Source: Branchiostoma floridae (Eukaryota; Chordata; Leptocardii; Amphioxiformes; Branchiostomatidae). From it: 60,000 nt of DNA. The stretch is taken from NCBI RefSeq assembly GCF_000003815.2, contig NC_049992.1, positions 9,512,311 through 9,572,310 of the forward strand, given 5' to 3'. The notes under the pieces were generated by a model that had not been told where the DNA came from, ran no database searches, and saw only the letters and a list, made by a program, of their open reading frames with translations. Positions 41,501-53,500 of this stretch are shown here, one piece after another. A program made the translations under genes and the position numbers. Numbering within the stretch: position 1 is the stretch's first letter; every line of letters starts with the position of its first letter.

Positions 41501-44500
41501 TAGCAAAAATCTATGGACTATAACCTTTTTTTTGTGTTGACCGCTGGCATAAAGACATAAAAGTTTTCTATCTGAGTGATGAATGTCAATACAGACTTCT
41601 CGTACTTCACACAGATGAAAGCTTTGAACAGGTGAAGCAAGGATGTGTAGAAAACATTGTATTTCTTGGTTCAGTTTATCTTTACATGTTTTTAACATGT
41701 TCCGTTGAACTGTATTTGTTGGATCACCTCTAATCAGTAGAAATCTATTAAAAAAGAGAATCCCTACTGACCGACCCTTAGTGTTTTGGACTGTAACCAA
41801 GCTTCTTTGTCTACAAAGTATAGAAAGGTCAAACATGTCTGGCAGATTTTGAAAATGGGCCAGCTAATGAGCTTAGCCAACAAATTGTAATAGATACAGT
41901 GTACACAAATTTGTGTGATGATGGAGTGAATACTGACTGTTGTTGGGGCTGAAACTTCCTCAAGTTTCCTTGTTATGCCTGAGTCATCAGACGGCTTTGT
42001 TCATGTTGTACAAAAGGTTGACGACTGTATGCGGTAACATTGTGCTTGGACAGAAGTGAAAGTAAAGTGGTTTCACTTTCACTTTGAATCTGTCACACTG
42101 CAACATATCAAATCTACAGAGTATTTGAAATTACATCATGATCTCAACTCTTTTGATTGTCTCTTTTATTAATTTCTAGATACGATTATGAATTGTACAT
42201 TTTAACTATTGATTTTCTTATTCTAAATCTAGTAGACCCCTTTCCAAAATCCTGCACGTTGGGTAAAAATGAGGAGTGCACGGCAAAACAACGTTTAACG
42301 CTAGTTCACCTTTATCCGCTGGTAACCAATATCCGTTATGTTCAAAAGCAGGATATCTTAGGTCATCAAGTGGACAGATTGTGTTTCCAAACAGCTGAGT
42401 TTCAAAATATTACAGTTTGAAACCACCGTTCCTGGACCTGTTTTATAAAGAACAGATAAAGGTCACCCGCGGATAAAGGTGAAGCGTTACAACAATGCTA
42501 AAAAAAAATTATGTTTTTACCGCTGACTCTCATTTTTGCCCAATATGTTGCAGCTTGAAAATGGGTCTAATTTTCTAACTCTAATGTTCTTTATCATTTT
42601 TCATATCATTTCTGTCAATCAACTTTATTTTAAGAATATTTCTTCTACGAATCCAGGCAGAAGAAGATGAAATGTATGAAGACACTCTCGTGCCAGACAA
42701 ACCCCCAAGTAGTTTCCTACACCAAAATGGGAACGGACCATCCTTGGTGGAGGATGTAAGATTTTGTGGAGTTATGCTCATGCATCTCAAAACTAACATT
42801 CCATCATTGGCCACTAATGCTCCATATGTTTGTGCTATATGCAGCCGTTCGCGCCTATTGTGTAATGCTAACCAAGGGTTTTCAAGGAAGGTGATCTAAT
42901 ACAGTACTGTAAATGCAGAAACTTTTGCGGTGGTTTAATGTTCGCAGTTTTCGCGGGGGGCAGCCACTTCACCGCAAATTTAAAACCACCACAAACATAT
43001 TTCCATAACAGTAAGAGACTATACAGTGCACGATGCTACCGCAAAATCAAAACCACTGCGAAAAGTCCATTTTCCCGCTACCGCAAAAGCTCAATTAAAT
43101 CTCCGCGAACTTGAATGCATTTACAGTACGTCAAACCAGCATGCAGCGCTAGTATCAACTCCTGTAACTAAATAATTTTAACTTATGATTAACTGTTGAT
43201 AAGATCATAAGTGTTACAGTATCAGTTTCTCATATGACATGTTTCATAATTTTTTTTGTGCTTTAACAACCAGGTAAATGGCGATGAATATTATGAGGAC
43301 ACCCTCCCATCCTCCTCCAATGGTTCAGCCCGACCAGACAGTTTTATTGAGAGACAGAAGATTCCACTTCCTCCCATTCCAGGACAGGGGGTTGAGCAGG
43401 GTAAGGCAAAGAAAATTTGCAATAGAAGCAACTTTATTATTCATTTAACACAACAATGCAGGAAGACCAGAAGAGCTGGAGGAACAGGAATAACAACAGG
43501 AACTTAACAATTGAGGAAGTTTTTATCATATGTAGTGTGTAAAAAAGGAAATACCATATGGATGTTCAATGTAAAATCTTGTAAAATGCCAAATATTTAA
43601 AGCAACAAATAAAGAGTTTCACTTCTCTTACAAATTACAGAACCTTATTTAATATGAAACTCATGTTGTCACAGGCCATAATATGACCATTTCATTTCAT
43701 GCTCTTCATATAACTTATTAAATAAAATATTCTCTTAGTACATTTGAACTTAATGCTGAAAACACACCTCAGAGCCTTAAAAAGTGCTTTAGTGTGTTTA
43801 GGTACAGGTACAGGTACACAGATGTTTAGGTCCATGGACCTGTACCTAAACAATTTTACAGGTACGGTACAGGTACGCTGTATTTAGGACACAGCCCTAT
43901 GTGCTCTAACCTGGAATCCAGTCTACTGCTGGCTGGGCCTACCGTACTTAGTGCAGGCTTTGTACGGGGCCAGGGAAGCTCCCAGCCGCTTAGGTAACCG
44001 GCCACACCCGGTAGAATTTTCACGGGGTTAGACTTAGCCTAGTGGGAGTTAATTTGCCCGCCAGCAGTAGACTGGGGAGATCCTTGTTTAAATTTCCTCG
44101 AGATCAGATTTGCGATAAGGCTTCCTACACCACGGGAGTCCCTCAGCACACGGCACAATTGGCCTGAGCGCGCCATGCGCTGGCGAATCCACTACTGCCT
44201 TGTTACATATTCATGACCTGCTTGCCGTGATGTAATCATATCACTTTCGTATCTACACTACAATCGGGCGGTTTTGGGATCCTTGTAAGCCAGAATAAAT
44301 GTCACAACTGACTAAATAACATTGTAGTCTTTTTTTTAAACGAAATGTGAGAAAAGAACATGAACAATGGATATTGGAAGTTCCTGTATGCAACGTAAGA
44401 CACACTAAGACTCCTTGGTAAGACTAAGTTTTATTCATGAAGAGAAATGGATCTGGACTGGAGACAGACAAAATATCAACGTTTTTCTATGACTGTGTGA

Positions 44501-47500
44501 AAGGTAATCACAGATGTATGTAGTGTTTTTTCTTCTTTAGATATAACCCAATGGTACTTTATAACAACGTAGAGAGACCAGTTGAATGTCATTTACACGG
44601 AGAATAAGTGATATGGAACAACAACAAGTCATGACCCACGTCTCAAAACGAGCTGAAACCTCCCAATCTGCACGCCTCTAATTCTCACTGGGAGTAGCGT
44701 CGCCAACTGATACCCCAAGTCATCTGGCTTCTTTGACCTGGTCTCTGATCAGGGCGACCAGAGGGGACAGAACAGTCTCTATAGAGTGGGAAAGTTCGCG
44801 GACTTCAGTCCATCTGGACACTCGAGTGATGTCAACAGTTATGTCCCGCGGCCCGTGGGTCAGCTTGGTAGATCAATGAGGAGGAGAGCCATGACATCCT
44901 TCCATGCAGAAACAACCACAAAACTTCCTTCTGCTTATCTTTAAAGCTATCGACCCCTTCAAACAACAACAGAGCCCTGGAAAAAGGCATTTTCCAGAGC
45001 AGCCGTGCGCGTGTGTCAGGCTCCCCCGAGTCGGCCATGTTGATATGGTAATCATGTCAGGGTTTGACAAGGCGTGCTGCGCGCACCAATCAAGGCGCGG
45101 CAAGTTGATTGGGTTCTCGTAACACTATTGGTTAGAAACGGCGCGGGGATCGCCGCGCCGAGAACTGTTCCTATTAACTATTCCCCAGTCTACTGCTGGC
45201 GGGCAAATTAACTCCCTGGCAAATTAACTCCCACTGGGCTAAGTCTAACCCCGTGAAAATTCTACCGGGTGTGGCCGGTTACCTAAGCGGCTGGGAGCTT
45301 CCCTGGCCCCGTACAAAGCCTGCACTAAGTACGGTAGGCCCAGCCAGCAGTAGACTGGATTCCAGGTTATATGTGCTCATAATACAAATGTAGTCTGCCT
45401 ACTTTGGAAAACACTTGGTCTTTTGTTGCCAGACATTCCTTCTCGCAAGCAACTTCCTGTTTGAATACAAATACCACGAACTTTTTTACATCTAAGCACA
45501 TTTCTAAGGACACAGGATGAACCATGTTTCCATATAGGATCAGTTCCATGGATTTAAGTCAACACCCCAGGCTAATCACTGTACATTTACATATACATGA
45601 AAATGTGCACATACCGGTTTTGTGCAATCAACCAAGAAGAGGTCACAAACAAAGCTAGGCCTTGAAATGTCACCTGCATATGCATGTAATAATGCAGGTT
45701 AGCGCAGGTTAAATAGAAGCTGTGCAGCTATTTCTTATGTCTACAATACCTTAGGACTTTCTTCAGCTTTCATTTTTTTCTGTCTCATTGTTTGGTAGCC
45801 CATTGTTAATTCCATTGGCAAAAACATGCAACCAGTTGTCAGGAGGCCCCAAATATGCCTTCATTCTTCTAGCATAGTGATCCTTTAATGTTCAGGTTAC
45901 AGAATATTATAACGTTATCATAAAACATTTTGTGATGAGCTAGAATAAAAAAAATGAAAAGGAAAATTTACGTGTTAACGTTACATGTGCATGCACCAGA
46001 AAACTAATTCTTTTATCTTATTCAGTGTAAGTAGTTGGGCCGGTAAACCTGGCTTACACTATATTTAGAATTTGATTGTTCAACTTGTACCCAATACAAT
46101 TGTTTAGTAACTGCCACCTGGCAGAAGCAGATAGATCTGCATTTATTTGTAAGTTTTGAAAAGTACTCACCTCACCTCTACTAGTATTACTACTAGTACT
46201 ACTAGTATTATATTAGTAAATTCAGAAATACAGACATGATTCTAAGACCAAACATTTTCAATTGTTCTGTAGTTTTACCTTAACAGTCATATAGGTCCTA
46301 ACATTAGTAACAATCTACATTTTATACTCTGTATGATTCATAAGATCCTAACTTGGTAAGTTTTTTAGTTGACAATCATCTGTCTTCTATTTGGTTGTAC
46401 ATTTAGAAAAGATTCGAGACAGCCATTTAAGTGAGCGTAGACTTTTAGGGTTGTCCTAATTTTATAGTCATGATTCATACAAAAAAGTCTTGCACAAAAA
46501 CTTAAAATCATAGTTTATTTGTTTAATTTGTTTCCCTTTCCTGTATCCCTTCCAGATGAGGAGGAATATGAGTGTCCGATGGCCGCTCCAGCCCAGGACG
46601 GTCCTCCCCTGCCCCCACGGTTCCCCCCCACCCCTGCTCCCACCGTGGCCCTCCCCCCACGGCCTGCTGCCCCCCTCCCCACCCCTCAGATAGAGCAGGA
46701 GGACTATGAGGACATGTATGAGGAACCCATGGGTCATCAGGCTACTGAAGGTGGGTATTTGATAGACTTTTCCCATATACTGTAAATACAGAAACTTTCG
46801 CGGTGGTTTAATGTTCGCGGTTTTCGAGGTGGCCGCTTCACCGTGAACTTAAAACCACCGCGAACATTTTTCCATGGCAGCAAGAGACCACAGTATATGG
46901 TGCTACCGCAAAATTAAAACCACTGCGAAAGCTAGTCCTCTTTCCCGCTACCGCGAAATTCAATTCCCGCGAACTTAAATGCATTTACAGCAACTCCTAG
47001 GGACCATTTTGAAGGTCTCTTATGACTCAATGCCACTGACATGTCCTTATATATTATCATAAGTTATAATATTGTTGTTGATTTTGATTATAAACCTTAT
47101 TATGTACTTTCAACAACAAAGATAAGCAAGTGATTAGAATGTAAGCAGCATACTAGTATAGAAGCTTACCCTCAGTTATCTATAATTGGTAGGGACAAAC
47201 CTTGTCTGGAGAAAGTGTGGAGAACAATGATGGCCCACCTCAGCAAAGACTGATACAACAATGTATGCGGCAAGGATGATGATCATGATGATGATGATGA
47301 AACCTGGTCTTACTAAAAGAATATAATCCTTTAAGTTAGCAACGTGTCAGTTTCAGATTCTTCAGTGAAAAATCTCTGATCCTTTTTTCCTGTTTGCAAC
47401 TGTTTGTAATACACTGTAGTTATGTTGATCTCCCCTTTTCTCTTCCCATTCTACTCTCCCATCATGCCTTGTAACAGCAACAAGTTCAGAGGTCACCGTG

Positions 47501-50500
47501 CCAACAGGTGATGATGATGATGATGAGATGTACGAAGAAGTACCAATAGCTCCCAGTGAGTTTTCCCAGTTCCATGGTCTCAACTCTCACATTCTGTTTC
47601 TGAAAACATCTCTGGACCTTTTACCTTAAAGCTATTAGCGACCTAAGAACCGTACAGACTTGAAATGAATAATGTTTTCTTTGTAGAGACAGAACAGGCG
47701 CCTGAAGCAATAAGTGAGGACACCTATGAGGTCCCTGATGTTGACCCACCAGCAATGGGGAGAATGTCCGTTATGTCAACCCCAGGTACTAGGTTGGACA
47801 CAATTTGTCCTTCGCAGTGCTTGGCATACTGCTTGGGCATTATACATTATATAACTCTGCAATGCGCCACTGGCTTCAATGCATCTAGTGCAAAAAGCTG
47901 CGCTGAACTACATATATACATAATACATGAAAAGCATTGTCAAACTCTAAAATTATAGTTATCATAAAACTTACTGTAACATTTTCATAGCTAACTTAAA
48001 TCAAAACAGGACATGAATTTTTCCTCCGTAATATATACAGTTTATGCACTGTGTGAAAAAGACTGTCTTGAGCTTTTCTGTTTTGATCAAGAAACTGATG
48101 TACATTCCCTTCAGCATCTAGTCTAGAATCCTTTGCTGACAGCTGCCTACAGCTTAAATGCAGGCTATATTTTTGCACTCTATGTATAGTAAATACATAG
48201 AGGCTTTTAGCACCATTGAAACTGACAGCTTGTGTCTTAATTTCAGGACCAGCATCATTTTGAGCCTGCCATTTTCCTCTTGCTTTATCAAATTGTGAAC
48301 ATTTCAGATTTTTCTCCTTGCACAAGCTAACAACTCTGCTGCTCATATTTGCAGACTTGATGTGCAAGCTACCATCATTAACATTGCTCTTGATGAGATG
48401 ATGTTGATTTCTTGCAAGCAAAATACTGCAATTAGATAATAACCTTGTAAGTGTAACCCTGTGTATATGCATCGATACACAGCATTTGTAACAGGCTTTT
48501 CAATGACATCTTGACAATTATAATTTGAATCCCCAGGCGACCATGTTGGCGGGTAATTTGATTACAGCAATGCCATTTCCGTGTGTTTTACAGTCATTAT
48601 TGTAATTCAACATGGCGCAGATGATACCAAATGAAAAGCCTGTATTAGTACATGTATATGATGAGGCAGGCAGGCGGTAGATTAAGGTATGACATTGAAG
48701 TGAAGCTGATCATCTTTTTTATTTTTCAGGTGGAGACTCGGGGGATGAGAGTGGGTCATATGAAGATTATGATGACGATGAAGAAGAGTAAGTTATGAAC
48801 TTCCTCCAAACTGTCCTTTCCCGCATAATAGGTTATGAAATGTTCTTTGTTTTTTACTAAGCAAATTTAAGATTAAGATGAAAGTTTCAAGCAATTTATT
48901 GATCCAGGAGTCTCTGTATTCTGATTCTTTACCTGAATTTGCAAAATTAGCAGTCAATGCTGATTATATATATAGTGTAGCAAGTGTCATAAGACTGGAT
49001 AATGATATGAAGATATTTGTGTTGTGTCTGTTTTTGAGGTGTGTTTTTTTTTTATTACTTACCAGTTTCATGAATTTATCAGTTTTCTTAACTTGGTAAG
49101 AGTTTTGTTGTCTAAACCAGTGTTATTATACACTAGAATTACATGTAATCTTATGATTACAGTACCAAGAAGAAAGAAAAGCGTAAGAAGAAAGAGAGCA
49201 AGCCTGAGGTGTTTGAGTTACCAGATGCCCAGATCAGCGGAGTGCTGCAGAACAAGAGGTTGATCGGTGGATGGGTGAAAAGGTTCTGTGCAGTAAAGGA
49301 CTCAAGGTTCCTGGTAAGTTATTAACAACTTGAGCATTTTCAGTATGCTTAACTATGTATGTACTGTGAATCTATACTGTATATTGACTTCTTGTCTCAA
49401 CTAATAGCATGTGATATACACTGTCAAATAATGATATTCCCAATTTATTCAAAACATCATTTATTTTAATGATGAAAAATTGTGCTAGCGTTACCTATTA
49501 TCATCCACTTGAGTCTTTGTCCTTCTATTGCTCTATCTCAAGAGCTTAGAGCAGAAAATAAATGCACAGTTCATCTATAGATTATACAAAGGAGTCTACT
49601 GTTAGTAACAGTCTAATATTAGTAAAGTGTTTGAAACAAAACAATGTTGTGCAGTCTGTCGTAGAACTGAATTTTGCATGATACACCCTGACATGTTTAT
49701 ATAACCAGAAGCGCATGACTTTTTACATTGTATATGTATGTGAAAAATAATTGAAAGTGCACATTATCTGGTATCACTATATGTTGCAGGGGCTTAGTTT
49801 TGTGTCAGTTTAGCCTCAATACATGTCTATTTTCTCCACACACCAGGCATACAAACGTGCAACGGATGAGAAGCCATACGTAGACATGTACCTGCCTGGC
49901 AGTTCTGTGGTGTACTCAGAGAAGGAGGGAAAGAAACAACACGTGGTGAAGTTAGTGGGAGGAGGGGACACCCATGTTCTCTCTGTGGGGAACAAAGCAG
50001 AGGCAGACAGGTGGATAAAGGTAATATAATCCAAACAAAATTTTCTTGGTGGTTTTGAACAGCTTCATTGTGAACATGAAACAACGGCAAACATTTCTGC
50101 ATTTACAGTGTGTGTGTGACTGTGTGACTATAAATTAATAAGCAATGTTTGACTTTGACTCAGGTTGCAACAAGAACAATACATTGTGGACTCTAGGCAT
50201 CCGAGGCTGATATCACACATATGCAATACAAAAATGAACATATATTAATATTAGTATATATCAATTTAGAATGAAATAGTGGTATACTTCTAATACCAAA
50301 CAGTCACAACTAAAACACAATCACGTGTGCATGATAAGCTAAGAGTTTTTGACACAGCTGGAAGTGAATATTTGAGTAGATTTTTCCTGATCTACATCAA
50401 AGTACATGTACGTTTGCATGTTCAGCTGTTGGAAGAAGAGACCCAGTCAGGTTCGGGAGGGATGCTGGCGCCGGGTCGGGCCAAGGTCGGGAGGACTCCC

Positions 50501-53500
50501 AGCAATGTCAGTGACATCAGCAGGGGATCCAACTCCAGCAGGGAGAATGAGGTGGGTAATCACCAGGGTCCGTACAGTGGTCTGAATAATTTATATAGTA
50601 GAGTGGACTCAGCTAACGGACATCTATCGCACCACAGTCATCACATTATGATTAATGTGCAAGGTTTAAGCAGCACAGTCTGCAGGTGTGACTTGCATAG
50701 CAGGGACTGCCATTTGCTGATTCAAGCTTTTTAGACATCGATGGTACAATCAAGTAGGATAATAGGAGTTATCCATGGCCAATAATGAATTATTCAAGCC
50801 GCTGTATATATATATAGTAGAGTAGCTTCATTGCTTGAGCTACTGACATCTTGCACACTGCAATTATCCCTCAGTTAGACATCTGGAGTCCAGTCCAGAG
50901 CCACATAGTTCAAGTTTTCATTCAGCCTGTCGGCCAAACTGGTTTCGTTATGTTCAGCTTCTTCAGTAGCTACGAGATAGATGACACATTCAAGTACAAT
51001 GAAGTTTGCACTTATAGTATTGTTATATACCTTTAGAGGCTGTTAAAAGGTTCAGAAACTTGAACTATGCGGCTCCAGATGTCTTACTGAAGAGTGACTG
51101 TCACCCTTACTGTAATGTGGCCTTGTTGAATATGAAAAGAGCTTTTCTACCATTTAAGAAATTGTCTTTGCAACTAAATCAAGCATTATGATAATAACAT
51201 AAACTCTCATATCTAACAGGTAATTTAAAAGTGACACATTGAAAAAATAGGTACTCTAAAAAAAAATAATAAGTAGGCTGTCATTTTTCTTTTTAATATT
51301 GTGGTGGCCTGTATGGAGTATCCGGCAGAATTGTGAGAGTTATGCTTTAAAAAAAATATGTATAACTTAGTATTTTTATTGACGTTTTTCTTACAATCTA
51401 GGATGTGCAAGATGGTAATGACTCTGGGAAGGGAGGCACTTTGGAGAGGCAAGAAGACAAAAGGAAAAGTTTTGGGAAAGGTACAGACAAAAATTAGTGA
51501 CCATCACAATTACTGATTGTCTTGATCTGTTGATAAAAATGAACTCAGTGTGAAAATTAAGTCAGTTGAAGATACATGTGGCTCAATATTGATGGCTCTG
51601 TTGTATCCTACTTGCATATTCTAAAGAGTTGTCGGCTCCTATTGTTTAGTAATATCTCTCGTTGAAAATCTTTGTGTAATCTTCATAGGTAATATGCATG
51701 ATATATGAAATGCGTAATTCATAATGTTTTATATGTATGAACATTTTGTTCAGTGAGTGAAGTCAAAGAGTTACTAGTATACCTATGACAGTCAATTGTT
51801 GTACATTTTTGTAGATACATGCTGTCAAGTCATTGACAAAAGATTAAAAAAATAAAACAGATAGTGCTAATCATGTGAATTACATAATGATGTACTGTAC
51901 ATAGTTTTTTGTGTGTACTGATCTCTCCCTAACTGACTGGGCTATTTTGTGTTACAACAGACAAGAAGAAAAAGAAGAAAAACAAGGCCGGAGACTTCAT
52001 TGTCAACACCTTTGGAAAATCCAAGGGGAAGAAACTGTCTACACAGCTGAGTGATTCAGACATTGTTATCATGGGTAAGTTTCTAAATCTGTAATTCATC
52101 GAAGACGAATTGCTTATATAATAAGGACCTTCACCTTCTAGAAACGAAAATTTATGCCAGACATGTAAGACGATATTAATCTACATTCGCCTGCTAGGCT
52201 TTGGGATTTCCTACCTAGGATTACAGGTTTCGGACTGACCAATCAGAGACGCAGACGTGCATGCAGAAGTGTAGTACAATAATGCACTCTAGGGAATGAT
52301 GGGGGTGAATGTATGTAATGTGATGGAATTAAGACGGCAGGAAAACTGTTATTTAAGCACCGCTTAAACCTAACGTAAAGGACATTAATATGCACTCTTA
52401 TGCCTATAGGTATCCTTTACGTCAGGTTTAAGCGTTTATCAGTTTTCGTGCCATGATTATGTTTACTTTCCAATAATTTTGATGATCCCAGTAAATGGTC
52501 TATCTTACTTCAGGTGTGTCTGATGAAGTAGCAGATTTCCAAGGCTGTATAATTGCAGGTGTGGTGCATTCCTGGATGTGCACATCGATGGTGTAATAGG
52601 AGGGTTACATTTGCAGTCAGGGCTTTTTTCTATATTCCTGCACTTAGATAGCAAGCATGCTGGGATTGGTAGTGTTTATTTACCGAAGCATGTAGCGTTG
52701 AAAAGGCCTGAATTATTGTCATCTCCTATTTATCTGATTAACAGTACAGTGGAAGCCACTTAATTTGCCAGTGTATTTCGTGCAATTATCTAAATGGTAC
52801 AACAAAGCAAAGTTATTAAGCTGGACCGTACCACCACAAGATATGGGGATTTTGAGCAATAATCAGAAGTGTGCGATTATCCGGTGTGCAATTAACTGGC
52901 TTCTACTGTATATGGATGACATCCTCTGGGAACCCCAAAGCTGATGCCAGCATGCAAATAAAAAAGGTTGGGGGTAATGTAGGGGCATTGTAACATAGCC
53001 ATAGGGGTGTTATAACATACATGTAGGGGCATAATATCATACATGTAGGGGTGTTGGAACATAAGGCTCTCTCCCCAAAATGACCAGTATGGCAAACAAA
53101 AAATTGACTTATTCTGTTGTTCCCTAACAGGGTACCTGAACATCTCCACTACACTACTGGGAGACTCCAAGTGGACCCGACGGTGGTGTATGATCAAGAA
53201 CCACTATCTGGAGGTCCACAAAAATGCCAAGGAGGACTTTGCTGAGTTGACGTTCCCCCTGAAGGGGTGCAGCTTGAAGCCGTACACGGACGAGACAAAA
53301 AAGGGGAAGAAGGACATGGCTATCCAACTCAACAAACACGATGTGGAGATCATTTTAGAGGTATGATATTGTAATTCTTGACATTTACTTAGTGATTTTA
53401 TGTTTTCATGGTGACGTACCCTTTCACCACAAACTTAAAGCCAGCAACGTTTCCATTACTGTACAGTACATCAGTTTTAACCCTCTACTAACAGTTCATT

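Larger units (their letters stand above)
42657..48787 (+). other. Tyrosine-acidic/proline linker exon block, exons 4-9
   Basis: Exons 4-9 encode repeated Tyr-acidic modules: DEMYEDTLVPDKPP (exon 4), DEYYEDTLPSS (5), EEEYECPM and EDYEDMYEEPM (6), DDEMYEEVPIAP (7), EDTYEVPDVDPP (8) and SYEDYDDDEEE (9). Exon 5 has IPLPPIPGQG and exon 6 is proline-rich (GPPLPPRFPPTP). The YEEVP and YEVP contexts are plausible Src-family SH2 ligands and the proline runs plausible SH3 ligands, as in vertebrate AFAP1. Exons 6, 7 and 8 start and end in phase 1, so modules can be skipped or duplicated without frameshift. Confidence 0.85.
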
